A DNA stretch of 64,000 bases from RYN-230 sp963793825 (GTDB lineage Bacteria; Actinomycetota; Actinomycetes; Streptosporangiales; Streptosporangiaceae), in assembly GCA_963793825.1 (NCBI GenBank), contig CAWCBE010000003.1, positions 124,001 to 188,000 on the forward strand. The letters are read 5' to 3'. The notes under the pieces were generated by a model, which made no database searches, was not told the origin of the DNA, and saw only the letters and a list, made by a program, of their open reading frames with translations. Position numbers and translations under genes: made by a program. This document shows, in pieces, positions 23,362 to 32,384 of this stretch. Every line of letters begins with the position of its first letter. The first letter of the stretch is position 1.

Positions 23362-24912
23362 GTGACCACGACGCTCAGCATCAGCAGTACGCCGCCCCGT
23401 TCCGCGGACGCGGACGCCGTTGTCATCGGAGTGATGAAGGGACCGGACGGCCCGGTCCTCGCGCCCGGTGCCGCGGACATCGATGAAGCGCTCGGCGGCG
23501 GGCTGGCGGCCACCCTGGCCACGCTCGGCGCCACCGGCCAGGCGGAGGAGGTCACCCGGCTGCCCGGCGGCGGCCCGGTCACCGCCCCCGTGGTGGCCGC
23601 GGTCGGGATCGGGCCGGTCCCGGACGGCGACGGCGGCAGCGCCGCGGACGGCGGTGCCCCGGACACCGAGGCGCTGCGCCGCGCGGCAGGCGCGGCGGTC
23701 CGGGCGCTGACCCGGCCGGCCGCCGCGCGGCGCGGCGCGGGTGACGGGCCGCGGATCGCGCTCGCCCTGCCCGTGCGGGATGCCGCCGAAGCCGAGGCCG
23801 TCGCGGTCGGCGCGCTGCTCGGCGGGTACGCGTTCACCCGCTACCGTGCCGACGGGGCCACCCCGTCGGCGATCACCGTGCTGGCCGGCGCGGGGGGCGG
23901 TGCCGGTGATGCCGTGGCCCGCCGGGCCCAGGCCCTGGCCGGGGCGGTGGCGCTCGCCCGGGACCTGGTCAACACCGCGCCGTCGGACCTGCCGCCCGCC
24001 GCGCTCGCGGCCGAGGCGGAGCGGGTTGCCTCGGCGGCCGGGCTCGACGCCGAGGTGCTCGACGAGAAGGCGCTGGCCGAGCAGGGCTACGGCGGCATCC
24101 TGGGCGTCGGCCAGGGCTCGGTGAACCCGCCCCGGCTGGTCCGGCTGGAGTACGCGCCACCGCTCGCCACCAGGACCGTGGTATTCGTCGGCAAGGGCAT
24201 CACCTTCGACTCCGGCGGCCTGTCGCTCAAGCCGCCGAAGTCGATGGAGACGATGAAGTCCGACATGGGCGGCGCGGCCGCCATCATCGGCGCGATGCAG
24301 GCCATCGCCGCGCTCGGCCCGGAAGTCCGGGTGGTCGGCTACCTCCCGATGGCTGAGAACATGCCGAGCGGGACGGCGCAGCGCCCCTCCGACGTGCTCA
24401 CCATGTACGGCGGCAAGACCGTGGAGGTGCTCAACACCGACGCGGAGGGACGCCTCGTCCTCGCCGACGCGCTGGCCCGGTCGGCGGCCGACGAGCCGGA
24501 CGTGCTGGTGGACGTGGCCACCCTGACCGGCGCGCAGCTCGTCGCGCTCGGCCCGCGGATCAGCGCCGTGATGACCAACGACGACGCGCTGCGTGACGCG
24601 GTGGTGGACGCGGCGGCGCGGGCCGGCGAGGCGGCCTGGGGCATGCCGCTGCCCGCGGAGCTGCGCAAGGGACTCGACTCCACGGTCGCGGACCTGGCCA
24701 ACGTGGCCCCGGACCGGTACGGCGGGATGCTGGTGGCCGGCCTGTTCCTGCGCGAGTTCGTGCCGCCGGGCGTGCGCTGGGCTCACCTGGACATCGCCGG
24801 CCCGGCGTTCAACGACGGTTCCCCGCATGGGTATACCCCCAAGGGCGGCACCGGCGCGGCGGCCAGGACACTGGTGCAGATCGCACTGGATGCCGCCGAG
24901 GGAAGGCTCTAA
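23362..24912 (+). CDS. pepA: Leucyl aminopeptidase (M17)
   Basis: 516-aa cytosolic M17 metallo-aminopeptidase, a hexameric enzyme that releases N-terminal residues from peptides. The metal and catalytic motifs are intact: VGKGITFDSGGLSLKP (Lys and Asp ligands), MKSDMGGAA, and the signature NTDAEGRLVLADAL at about 357-370. The N-terminal M17 regulatory domain occupies about 15-170. GTG start with a leaderless -10 box. It lies 56 bp before lpd, an order shared with Streptomyces. Confidence 0.93.
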   Translation: MTTTLSISSTPPRSADADAVVIGVMKGPDGPVLAPGAADIDEALGGGLAATLATLGATGQAEEVTRLPGGGPVTAPVVAAVGIGPVPDGDGGSAADGGAPDTEALRRAAGAAVRALTRPAAARRGAGDGPRIALALPVRDAAEAEAVAVGALLGGYAFTRYRADGATPSAITVLAGAGGGAGDAVARRAQALAGAVALARDLVNTAPSDLPPAALAAEAERVASAAGLDAEVLDEKALAEQGYGGILGVGQGSVNPPRLVRLEYAPPLATRTVVFVGKGITFDSGGLSLKPPKSMETMKSDMGGAAAIIGAMQAIAALGPEVRVVGYLPMAENMPSGTAQRPSDVLTMYGGKTVEVLNTDAEGRLVLADALARSAADEPDVLVDVATLTGAQLVALGPRISAVMTNDDALRDAVVDAAARAGEAAWGMPLPAELRKGLDSTVADLANVAPDRYGGMLVAGLFLREFVPPGVRWAHLDIAGPAFNDGSPHGYTPKGGTGAAARTLVQIALDAAEGRL

Positions 24913-24968
24913 CCGGAGCGGGTGTTAGGCGGTCGGGGACAACACTGATCGGAGCAAGGAGCGCATCT

Positions 24969-26366
24969 GTGACGGACAACGGGTCTTACGACATCGTCAT
25001 CCTGGGCGGCGGCAGCGGCGGTTACGCCTGCGCGCTGCGCGCTGCCGAGCTCGGCAAGCGGGTCGCGCTCATCGAGAAGGACAAGGTCGGCGGCACTTGC
25101 CTGCACCGTGGCTGCATCCCCACCAAGGCGCTCCTGCACGCGGCGGAGATCGCCGATCACGCACGGGACGGCGAGGCGTTCGGCGTCCGGTCCACCCTCG
25201 AGGGCATCGACATGCCGGGCGTCAACGCCTACAAGGACAAGGTGGTGGACCGGCTCTGGAAGGGCCTGCAGAGCACCCTGGCCAGCCGGAAGGTGGAGAT
25301 CATCTACGGTGACGGCCGGCTGGTCTCGCCGACCAGCGTCGGCGTGGGCGACACCGTCTACACGGGCGCGCACGTGGTGCTGTCCACCGGGTCGGAGCCG
25401 AAGAGCCTGCCCGGGCTGGAGATCGACGGCGAGCGGGTCATCAGCAGCGACCACGCGCTGCGCCTGGACCAGGTGCCGCAGTCGGCGGTCATCCTGGGCG
25501 GCGGCGTCATCGGGGTCGAGTTCGCCAGCGTGTGGCGCTCGTTCGGCGCGGACGTGACCATCGTCGAGATGCTGCCGCACCTGCTGCCCCCGGAGGAGGA
25601 GTCCAGCTCCAAGCTGCTGGAGCGGGCGTTCCGGCGCCGCGGCATCAAGTTCGAGCTGGGCGCCCGGTTCGAGTCGGTCAAGGAATCCGGCGCCGGCGTG
25701 ACCGTCACCCTGGCGGGCGGCAAGACGCTCGACGCCGACCTGCTGCTGGTGGCGGTGGGCCGGGGGCCGGTGTCGGCCGGCCTCGGCTACGAGGAGAACG
25801 GGGTCGCGATGGACCGCGGCTACGTCACGGTGGACGAGCACTGCCGCACCAGCGTGCCGACCATCTCCGCGGTTGGTGACCTCATCCCCGGCCTGCAGCT
25901 GGCGCACGTCGGCTTCGCCGAGGGCATCCTCGTCGCCGAGCGGGCCGCCGGGCTGCCGGTGACCCCCATCGACTACGACGGCGTGCCGCGGATCACTTAC
26001 AGCGAGCCGGAGGTCGCCTCGGTGGGCATCACCTCGGCGATCGCCGCGGAGCGCGGCATCGAGACCACCGAGTTCACCTACAACCTCGGCGGCAACGGCA
26101 AGAGCGTGATCCTGCAGACCCAGGGCGCGGCCAAGGTGATCGCCACCGCGCCCGGCGGCCCGGACGGCCAGCCGGGGCCGGTGCTCGGCGTGCACCTGGT
26201 CGGGTCCCGGGTCGGTGAGCTGATCGCCGAGGGCCAGCTGATCTACAACTGGGAAGCGCTGCCGATCGACGTCGCGCAGCTCATCCACCCGCACCCGACC
26301 CAGTCGGAGGCGATCGGCGAAGCGCACCTCGCGCTCGCCGGGAAGCCGCTCCACGTGCACGCGTAA
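24969..26366 (+). CDS. lpdA: Dihydrolipoamide dehydrogenase (E3)
   Basis: 465-aa FAD-dependent disulfide oxidoreductase that reoxidises dihydrolipoyl groups of 2-oxoacid dehydrogenase complexes with NAD. It shows the FAD-binding GGGSGGYACALRA, redox-active Cys44 and Cys49 in GGTCLHRGCIPTK, the NAD-binding GGGVIGVEFA, and the C-terminal catalytic His-Glu in HPHPTQSEAIGE at about 438-450. AAGGAG lies 7 nt before the GTG start. It directly precedes sucB, its functional partner. Confidence 0.95.
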   Translation: MTDNGSYDIVILGGGSGGYACALRAAELGKRVALIEKDKVGGTCLHRGCIPTKALLHAAEIADHARDGEAFGVRSTLEGIDMPGVNAYKDKVVDRLWKGLQSTLASRKVEIIYGDGRLVSPTSVGVGDTVYTGAHVVLSTGSEPKSLPGLEIDGERVISSDHALRLDQVPQSAVILGGGVIGVEFASVWRSFGADVTIVEMLPHLLPPEEESSSKLLERAFRRRGIKFELGARFESVKESGAGVTVTLAGGKTLDADLLLVAVGRGPVSAGLGYEENGVAMDRGYVTVDEHCRTSVPTISAVGDLIPGLQLAHVGFAEGILVAERAAGLPVTPIDYDGVPRITYSEPEVASVGITSAIAAERGIETTEFTYNLGGNGKSVILQTQGAAKVIATAPGGPDGQPGPVLGVHLVGSRVGELIAEGQLIYNWEALPIDVAQLIHPHPTQSEAIGEAHLALAGKPLHVHA

Positions 26367-26451
26367 CCCAGCCCGGGCGGGCGCGCACCTCCCTGCCCAC
26401 TCAAGCCGCACCTGAGGTGCCGGACAACGAACGAAGGAGTCACGGGAAGCC

Positions 26452-28254
26452 ATGTCGGTCTCCGTATCCATGCCCCAGCTCGGCGAGAGCGTTACCGAGG
26501 GCACCGTCACGCGCTGGCTGAAGAAGGAGGGCGAGCGCGTAGAGGCGGACGAGCCGCTGCTCGAGGTCTCCACGGACAAGGTCGACACCGAGATTCCCTC
26601 TCCGGTGGCCGGGATCCTGCGCGGGATCACCGTGGCCGAGGACGAGACGGTCGCGGTCGGCGCTGAGCTCGCCGTCATCGATGAGACCGGTGCCGAGGGC
26701 GAGCCCGCCGCGGATGCGGGCCCTCCCCCGGCGGCGGAGCAGGCTCCCGCCGAGCCCGCCGCCGCGGAGGCCGCCGACGGGCCGCCCGGTGACGGCGGCC
26801 AGCCGGCCGCGCCGGCCGAGCCCGCGGAGCAGCCCGGGTACCCGTACCCGCCCGCCCCGGCCGGCCAGCCCGCGCCCTTCGCCTCCGGCGGCTACGGCCA
26901 GCCCGCCCAGTACGAGCAGCCCGCTGGCTACCCGCAAGGCGGCCAGTATGAGCAGCCCGCGGCGTACGAGCAGCCCGCCGCCTTCCAGCAGCCGGGCAGC
27001 TACCCGCCGCCCGCTGGCTACGGGCAGCCCGCCGGGTACGGGACGCCGCCGGCGCCGGCCGACCTGCCACCCGACCTCGGCGCGCCCGCTGCCCCGGCAT
27101 CCGGGGCGGCCACGGACATCTGGCAGCGGGCCCAGGCCGCCCCGCCGCCCCCGCCCGCTCCCCCGGCTCCCCCGGCGCCCCCGCCAGCGCCGGCGGCGCA
27201 GCCCCCGGCGCCGGGCCCGGCCGGTGACGGCCCGCCCCGCCCCGCCTCGCCCCTCGGCACCGCGGACGGCCCGTACGTCACCCCGCTGGTCCGCAAGATG
27301 GCTGCCGACCACGGCGTGGACCTCGCCTCCGTCACCGGCACCGGGGTCGGCGGCCGGATCCGCAAGCAGGACGTGATCGACGCGTCCCGGGCCCGCCGCG
27401 AGGCGGCCGCCACCACGGCACCCCGGGACGGCCAGGCCGCCGCCGGCCCCGCGGCTGCGGGGCAGGTCCCGGCCGGCCTGCAGCCGCCCGCGGCCGCGAG
27501 CGCGCCGCGCCGGGTGATCGAGCCGTCCTCGCTGCGCGGCACCACCGAGCGGATGTCCCGGTCCCGCCAGCTCATCGCCCGGCGCATGGTGGAGTCCCTG
27601 CAGACATCCGCGCAGCTGACCACGGTGGTCGAGGTGGACGTGACCGCCATCGCCCGGCTCCGTGAGCGGGCCAAGGCGGACTTCGAGGCACGTGAGGGGG
27701 TCAAGCTCACCTTCCTGCCGTTCTTCGCGCTGGCCGCGGTGGAGGCACTCAAGGTGCACCCGCGGCTGAACGCCAGCATCGAGCCGGACGGGAACCAGGT
27801 GACCTATCACGACGCCGAGCACCTGGGCATCGCCGTGGACACCGACCGCGGCCTGATGGTCCCGGTCATCCGCAACGCAGGTGACCTGAACGTCGGCGGG
27901 CTGGCGCGCAAGATCGCCGACCTGGCCGCCCGCACCCGGGCCGGCCAGGTCAGCCCGGACGACCTCGCCGGGGGGACCTTCACGCTGACCAACACCGGCA
28001 GCCGGGGCGCGCTGTTCGACACGCCGATCATCAACCAGCCGCAGGTGGGGATCCTGGGCACCGGCACGGTGGTGCGCCGGCCGGTGGTGGTCAGCGACCC
28101 GGCGCTCGGCGAGGTGATCGCCGTCCGGTCCATGGCCTACCTCGCGCTGAGCTACGACCACCGGCTGGTCGACGGGGCCGACGCGGCGCGTTTCCTCGTC
28201 ACCGTGAAGGGCCGGCTCGAAGAGGGGGCATTCGAGGCCGAGCTGGGGCTCTGA
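26452..28254 (+). CDS. sucB: 2-oxoglutarate dehydrogenase E2, dihydrolipoyllysine succinyltransferase
   Basis: 600-aa E2 core protein. One lipoyl domain at 1-78 with the lipoylated Lys43 in STDKVDTE; a very long linker (about 80-275) rich in Pro, Ala, Tyr and Gln; a peripheral subunit-binding domain at about 278-312 (VTPLVRKMAADHGVDLASVTGTGVGG); and the catalytic acetyltransferase fold with HRLVDG near 570. The YEQPA/YGQPAGY-rich linker resembles disordered, sticky sequence and is longer than the usual Ala-Pro hinges. The hydrophobic C-terminal end is normal. It depends on LipB/LipA for cofactor and on Lpd for turnover, both encoded nearby. Confidence 0.93.
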   Translation: MSVSVSMPQLGESVTEGTVTRWLKKEGERVEADEPLLEVSTDKVDTEIPSPVAGILRGITVAEDETVAVGAELAVIDETGAEGEPAADAGPPPAAEQAPAEPAAAEAADGPPGDGGQPAAPAEPAEQPGYPYPPAPAGQPAPFASGGYGQPAQYEQPAGYPQGGQYEQPAAYEQPAAFQQPGSYPPPAGYGQPAGYGTPPAPADLPPDLGAPAAPASGAATDIWQRAQAAPPPPPAPPAPPAPPPAPAAQPPAPGPAGDGPPRPASPLGTADGPYVTPLVRKMAADHGVDLASVTGTGVGGRIRKQDVIDASRARREAAATTAPRDGQAAAGPAAAGQVPAGLQPPAAASAPRRVIEPSSLRGTTERMSRSRQLIARRMVESLQTSAQLTTVVEVDVTAIARLRERAKADFEAREGVKLTFLPFFALAAVEALKVHPRLNASIEPDGNQVTYHDAEHLGIAVDTDRGLMVPVIRNAGDLNVGGLARKIADLAARTRAGQVSPDDLAGGTFTLTNTGSRGALFDTPIINQPQVGILGTGTVVRRPVVVSDPALGEVIAVRSMAYLALSYDHRLVDGADAARFLVTVKGRLEEGAFEAELGL

Positions 28255-28259
28255 CCGCA

Positions 28260-28286
28260 GCGGCCCGGCGGCATCCGCCGGGCCGC
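28260..28286 (+). terminator. Hairpin terminator after sucB
   Basis: Perfect 12-bp stem GCGGCCCGGCGG / CCGCCGGGCCGC with a CAT loop, 5 bp after the sucB stop. Confidence 0.7.
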
Positions 28287-28334
28287 CGGGTCACGAACTC
28301 AGGGGGATAGCTCGGCCAGCAGGACGGGGGAAGC

Positions 28335-29246
28335 ATGAAAGTTGCGGTGACGGGCGCGTCGGGGCTCATCGGGAGTGCCCTGGCCGCCTCCCTGCGCCAG
28401 GGCGGCGACCAGGTCCTCACGCTGGTGCGGCGGACCCCGGCGTCCCCGGAGGAGATCGCCTGGGACCCGGTGGCGCCGCACGGCGGCCTCACCCCGGCCG
28501 CGCTGGGGGGCGTGGACGTGGTGGTGCACCTGGCCGGGGCCGGTATCGCCGACCATCGGTGGACCGACTCCTACAAGGAGGAAATCCGGGCCAGCCGGGT
28601 GTCCGGCACCCGCGCCATCGCGGAGCTGCTGGCCGGCCTGGATTCCCCGCCCGCCCTGCTGTCGGGTTCCGCCGTCGGCTGGTACGGGGATACCGGCGGC
28701 CGCGAAGTGGACGAGTCGGCCCCGGCCGGCCAGGGGTTCCTGGCCGGGGTGGTCAGGGAATGGGAAGCCGCAGCCGACCCGGCCCGGGAGGCCGGGATCC
28801 GGGTGGTGACCCTGCGCACCGGTGTGATCGTGTCCCGCGGCGGCGGCGTGCTGGGCCAGGTGCTGCCGCTGTTCCGGCTCGGCCTGGGCGCCCGGCTGGG
28901 CTCCGGCGGCCAGGCCATGAGCTGGGTGGCGCTGGCCGACTGGATCGGGGCCGCCCGCTTCCTGGCCAGCCACCCGGGGGTGTCCGGGCCGGTGAACATC
29001 ACGGCGCCGAACCCGGTGACCAACGCCGAGTTCACCGCGGCCCTGGCCGCGGCGCTGCACCGGCCAGCCCTGCTGTCCATCCCCACGCCGGTGCTGTCCC
29101 TCGCGCTGGGCGGCGTGACGAGCGACCTGCTGACCAGCGCGCGGGTGATGCCCCGGCGGCTGCAGCAGGCGGGCTTCGAGTTCAGCCAGCCCGTCCTGGC
29201 CGGTGCCCTCGCGGCCGAACTGGCCACCGCCGGCTCGGCCGCCTGA
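28335..29246 (+). CDS. TIGR01777 family NAD(P)-dependent epimerase/dehydratase-like protein
   Basis: 303-aa extended short-chain dehydrogenase of the TIGR01777/YfcH group. The nucleotide-binding motif is TGASGLIGSALA at 6-17; conserved segments are VVHLAGAGIADHRWTDSYKEEI, SGSAVGWYGDTG and RTGVIVSRGGGVL, and the C-terminal DUF1731-like domain begins near 245. The reaction is unknown in bacteria; a link to cell division or epimerisation has been proposed for relatives. GGGGGAAGC precedes the ATG. It sits between sucB and lipB as in Streptomyces. Confidence 0.88.
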   Translation: MKVAVTGASGLIGSALAASLRQGGDQVLTLVRRTPASPEEIAWDPVAPHGGLTPAALGGVDVVVHLAGAGIADHRWTDSYKEEIRASRVSGTRAIAELLAGLDSPPALLSGSAVGWYGDTGGREVDESAPAGQGFLAGVVREWEAAADPAREAGIRVVTLRTGVIVSRGGGVLGQVLPLFRLGLGARLGSGGQAMSWVALADWIGAARFLASHPGVSGPVNITAPNPVTNAEFTAALAAALHRPALLSIPTPVLSLALGGVTSDLLTSARVMPRRLQQAGFEFSQPVLAGALAAELATAGSAA

Positions 29247-29262
29247 GCGGGCCGGGGGGCGG

Positions 29263-29318
29263 GCCTCAGGCCGGCGGGCCCGGCGCCCGCGCCTCAGCCC
29301 GGCGGGCCCGGCGCGCGG
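29263..29318. repeat. 28-bp tandem duplication at the end of the membrane-protein gene
   Basis: Two adjacent 28-bp copies beginning GCCTCAG; the right copy contains the stop and last codons of the minus-strand gene, the left copy lies just beyond it. Confidence 0.75.
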
Positions 29319-29989
29319 GCCGCTTCCCGGGCCGGGCCGGCCTCCGCCCCCACGGGCTCGCCGGCCTCCGCCCCCACGGGGTAGCACGGCTCGGCCGGGA
29401 TGAGGGTGCGGAAGCCGCGGGTCTCCAGGCCGTAGAGCGGGACCTTCCACAGCGGCGGCAGCGCGGCCTCGCTGCCGCGGAACCGGGCCAGCGACCTGAT
29501 GTTGAGCCGCATCAGCCGGCGTGCGCCGATCACCGCGAGCGCGGCCAGCGGCAGCTCGACGCATAGCGCCATCAGCAGGCTGACCAGGAAGCCGCTGGTC
29601 CGCACGTCCAGGGTGACGTCGAACCAGGCATCGCAGCACAGCAGCGTGGCCAGGACCACCAGGCATATGATCACCACCTGGCGGTGCCGCCAGGCCGCCC
29701 AGGCCGTCACCGCGAACGTGACCAGCAGCCCGATGTCGAAGCCCACCCAGGCGCCCCGCCAGTCGCCCGCGCGGTAGTACCGGGGCAGGGTCAGCGCCAG
29801 GACCGCGGTCCAGGCGGCCAGCACCACGCAGCAGCCGACGATGGCGGCCAGGACGATGGCCCGGCGGCGCGGCCCGCCCGGGAGGTTCGCCTCAGCCGGC
29901 GGCGCCGGATCGTCCAGCGTGGCGAGGGCCCGGGACAATTCCGCCCGCTCGCCGGGGCTCAGCTGCCGCAGCTCATCCAGACTTATCAC
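29294..29989 (-). CDS. Conserved four-helix membrane protein, function unknown
   Basis: 231-aa protein. The cytoplasmic N-terminus is SLDELRQLSPGERAELSRALATLDD, and hydrophobic helices lie near 48-68, 83-100, 108-124 and 135-155 (VVLAAWTAVLALTLP, GLLVTFAVTAWAAW, VIICLVVLATLLCCDAWFDV, LVSLLMALCVELPLAALAVI). The C-terminal tail carries two copies of VGAEAGEP-like octapeptides, from a 24-bp duplication at about 29338-29385. Similar proteins occur in actinomycetes but I do not recognise a named family. Convergent with the TIGR01777 gene and divergent from lipB. Confidence 0.7.
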   Translation of the reverse strand: MISLDELRQLSPGERAELSRALATLDDPAPPAEANLPGGPRRRAIVLAAIVGCCVVLAAWTAVLALTLPRYYRAGDWRGAWVGFDIGLLVTFAVTAWAAWRHRQVVIICLVVLATLLCCDAWFDVTLDVRTSGFLVSLLMALCVELPLAALAVIGARRLMRLNIRSLARFRGSEAALPPLWKVPLYGLETRGFRTLIPAEPCYPVGAEAGEPVGAEAGPAREAARAPGPPG

Positions 29990-30098
29990 GCCGAGTACCT
30001 CCTAACGGGATAACTACCCCGCGTGCCCGGCACTTCCCCGGCGGCTGGCTGGGCATTCGCTGGGACTTCGCTGACCAGGCGCGGCGGGCGGCGGCGGG

Positions 30099-30104
30099 TA
30101 AGGT
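30099..30104 (+). promoter_or_regulatory. -10 box TAAGGT, leaderless start of lipB
   Basis: TAAGGT, a 6-nt spacer and the GTG at 30111. Confidence 0.5.
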
Positions 30105-30110
30105 GGCAGC

Positions 30111-30845
30111 GTGCGGAGCGAACTGGTCTACGTGCACGCGGGCTTCGGCGCTGACGCCGTCCCCTACCTGCGCGGCTGGGACCTGCAGCGGCAGGTGCAC
30201 GCGCAGCGGGTGAGCGATGCCATCCCCGATACCTGCCTGCTCCTGGAGCATCAGCCGGTGTTCACCGCGGGCAAGCGGACCAGCCCGCTGGACCGGCCGG
30301 CCGGTGACGCGGGCGCCCCGGTGATCGAGGTGGACCGGGGCGGCAAGATCACCTGGCACGGTCCGGGCCAGCTCGTCGGGTACCCGATCATCGCCCTCGG
30401 CGAGCCGGTCGATGTGGTCGCCTACGTGCGGACGGTCGAGGAAGCCCTGATCCGGGCCTGCGCGGACGCGGGGCTGGACACGGCCCGGGTCGAGGGCCGC
30501 AGCGGGGTCTGGGTCCCCGGCGAGGCCGGGACCGGCGGCCAGCCCGGCCGGCCCGACCGTAAGGTCGCCGCGATCGGGATCCGGGTGTCCCGCGGGGTGA
30601 CCATGCACGGCTTCGCCCTGAACTGCGATTGCGACCTGGGCTGGTTCGACCGGTTCGTGCCCTGTGGCATCCGGGACGCCGGGGTGACCAGCCTGTCCGC
30701 CGAGTGCGGCCGGCCGGTCACGGTCCAGGACATGACCGGCCTGGTGGAGAAGCACCTGGCCGGCGCGCTCGGGGCCGTCACCTGGCGGCGCGCTCCGCTG
30801 CCAGCCGCCGGGCCAGGGGCCCCGGCGGTCGCCGCGGCTTCCTGA
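30111..30845 (+). CDS. lipB: Octanoyl-[ACP]:protein N-octanoyltransferase
   Basis: 244-aa cytoplasmic enzyme that moves the octanoyl chain from acyl carrier protein to lipoyl domains, the first step of lipoate synthesis. Motifs are RGGKITWHGPGQLVGYP at about 76-92, catalytic Lys151 in KVAAIGIRVSRGVTMHGFALN and Cys185 in PCGIRDAGVTSL. Length and order of motifs are normal; the C-terminal ~20 residues are Ala/Pro-rich. In related genomes lipA follows directly; here hisS-like and MFS genes intervene. Confidence 0.93.
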   Translation: MRSELVYVHAGFGADAVPYLRGWDLQRQVHAQRVSDAIPDTCLLLEHQPVFTAGKRTSPLDRPAGDAGAPVIEVDRGGKITWHGPGQLVGYPIIALGEPVDVVAYVRTVEEALIRACADAGLDTARVEGRSGVWVPGEAGTGGQPGRPDRKVAAIGIRVSRGVTMHGFALNCDCDLGWFDRFVPCGIRDAGVTSLSAECGRPVTVQDMTGLVEKHLAGALGAVTWRRAPLPAAGPGAPAVAAAS

Positions 30846-30869
30846 GCGGCGTTCCCGGGCCCTTCCCGG

Positions 30870-30894
30870 GGCCACCGGCATCCCCCGGGTGGCC
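30870..30894. terminator. Hairpin between convergent lipB and hisS
   Basis: 7-bp stem GGCCACC / GGTGGCC with an 11-nt C-rich loop in the 56-bp gap between the two stop codons. Confidence 0.45.
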
Positions 30895-30901
30895 GCCCGG
30901 C

Positions 30902-32227
30902 CTAGCTGGCGGCGGGGCCGGCCAGCCCGGACAGGAAGGCAGGCAGCTGGCCCAGGGGGACCGCGGCCTGGTCCCCGCGGTCCATGTCCCGCACGGTGAC
31001 CGTGCCCGCCTCCTGCTCGCTGTGGCCGTAGATGAGTGCCCAGCGCGCGCCCTGGTCGCTGGCCCACTTCAGCTGGCGGCCGAGCTTCCTCGACCCGCCC
31101 AGGTACACGCTCGAGCGCAGCCCGGCCTGGCGGGCGGTGGCCGCGAACCCGAACGCGGCCGCGGCGAGCTCCTCAGCCATCACGGTGACCGCCACGTCTA
31201 GCCGCCTGAGCTGCCCGGCCCGGCCACCATCCGGCAGCAGCAGGAGGATCCGCTCGATGCCCAGCGAGCCGCCGGTGCCCGGCACATCCGGGCCGCCCAG
31301 CTGCTCGATCAGGTGGTCGTAGCGCCCGCCTGAGGAGATCGACCCGGGCACTCCGTCCGCCACGACTTCCCAGATCGGCCCGGTGTAGTAGCTCAGCCCG
31401 CGGACCAGGCGCGGGGTGAACTGGACCCGCCCGGACGGCAGGCTGGTGCCGAGCAGGCGCAGCACCTCATCGACCTCATCCAGGCCGGCCGTGCCTTCCT
31501 CGCTCGGCTTGAGCGCCACCCTGATCCGCTCGGCCGCGTCCGGCGCGGTCATCGCGGCGACCAGCTCGCCCGCCAGGGCCGGCGCCAGGCCACGGCCGGC
31601 CAGCTCGGCGGCCACCTCGGGCGGCGCCAGCTTGTCCAGCTTGTCCAGGGTGATCAGCACTCCCGGGCCGAGCTCGGCCGGGACGTGAAACGCGTCGAGC
31701 AGGCCGGCCAGCACGTGCCGCGAGTTGAGCAGGAAGCGGAAGTCGTCCAGGCCAAGCTCGGTGAGCGCGTCGTGCACGGCGCAGATGACTTCCGCGTCGG
31801 CCAGGATGGAATTCGTGCCGATGGCGTCCAGGTCACACTGGACGAACTCGCGAAGCCGCCCCCGGCCCGGCCGGTCCGCCCGCCACGCCGGGCCTATCGC
31901 GTAGCGCTTGTACGGGGTGGGCAGCTGGCTGCCGTAGCCGGCCACGACCCGGGCCAGCGGCACCGTCATGTCGTACCGCAGGGCCAGGTCGGCCTCGCCG
32001 GACGCCTCGTGCTCGCCCCGCCGCAGGATCTTGAAGATGAGCTTGTCGCCCTCTTCCCCGTACTTGCCCAGCAGCACGTCGAGCCGCTCGAAGGCCGGGG
32101 TCTGCAGCGGCTCGAACCCGTAGCGCGAGAAGACGGACCGGATCACCGTGAACGCGCGCTCCCGCGCTTCGAGCTCGGCGGCCAGGAAATCACGTGTCCC
32201 CGACGGGGGATCGAACTGCATCGGCAT
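30902..32227 (-). CDS. hisS: Histidyl-tRNA synthetase, eukaryote/archaea-like type
   Basis: 441-aa class II aminoacyl-tRNA synthetase that charges tRNA-His. Motif 2 region LRYDMTVPLARVVA ... YKRYAIGPAWRADRPGRGRLREFVQCDLDAIG, the LGKYGEEGDKLIF segment and LITLDKLDKLAPPEV match eukaryote-type HisRS rather than the usual bacterial form (RPEGTA ... RPQAGRYRQ). The histidine-binding loop reads RGLSYYTGP, with Ser where GLDYYTG is usual. The C-terminal anticodon-binding domain starts near 345. Start ATG 32227 (MPMQFDPPSGTRDF) has GGGGAG upstream; longer in-frame starts add non-conserved residues. It is divergent from an MFS exporter, and the pair splits lipB from lipA. It may be a second, specialised HisRS (inference). 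Confidence 0.88.
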   Translation of the reverse strand: MPMQFDPPSGTRDFLAAELEARERAFTVIRSVFSRYGFEPLQTPAFERLDVLLGKYGEEGDKLIFKILRRGEHEASGEADLALRYDMTVPLARVVAGYGSQLPTPYKRYAIGPAWRADRPGRGRLREFVQCDLDAIGTNSILADAEVICAVHDALTELGLDDFRFLLNSRHVLAGLLDAFHVPAELGPGVLITLDKLDKLAPPEVAAELAGRGLAPALAGELVAAMTAPDAAERIRVALKPSEEGTAGLDEVDEVLRLLGTSLPSGRVQFTPRLVRGLSYYTGPIWEVVADGVPGSISSGGRYDHLIEQLGGPDVPGTGGSLGIERILLLLPDGGRAGQLRRLDVAVTVMAEELAAAAFGFAATARQAGLRSSVYLGGSRKLGRQLKWASDQGARWALIYGHSEQEAGTVTVRDMDRGDQAAVPLGQLPAFLSGLAGPAAS

Positions 32228-32343
32228 GCGCCCATGCTCCCCGATCGGACCGCTTCCCGTCACATCGATACCGCGCCCGCGCGCCGCGCCGCCCGCTTTC
32301 TGCCGTCCGGTCCCGCTGCACGCCGGGCCTGCTGGGCACGCTG

Positions 32344-32360
32344 CGTGAGCGCTGCTCACG
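32344..32360. promoter_or_regulatory. CGTGAGC-GCT-GCTCACG inverted repeat
   Basis: Perfect 7-bp arms with a 3-bp centre, between the divergent hisS-like and MFS genes and 25 bp upstream of the MFS -10 box. A good candidate for a shared operator. Confidence 0.5.
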
Positions 32361-32384
32361 GAACGGGCATAGCGGTCCTCGTGC

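Noticed and set aside
24909..26678. Long open minus-strand frame opposite lpd
   Set aside because: Low-complexity translation with no recognisable motif, fully antisense to a clear Lpd gene; similar frames oppose sucB, glnA2 and glnE.
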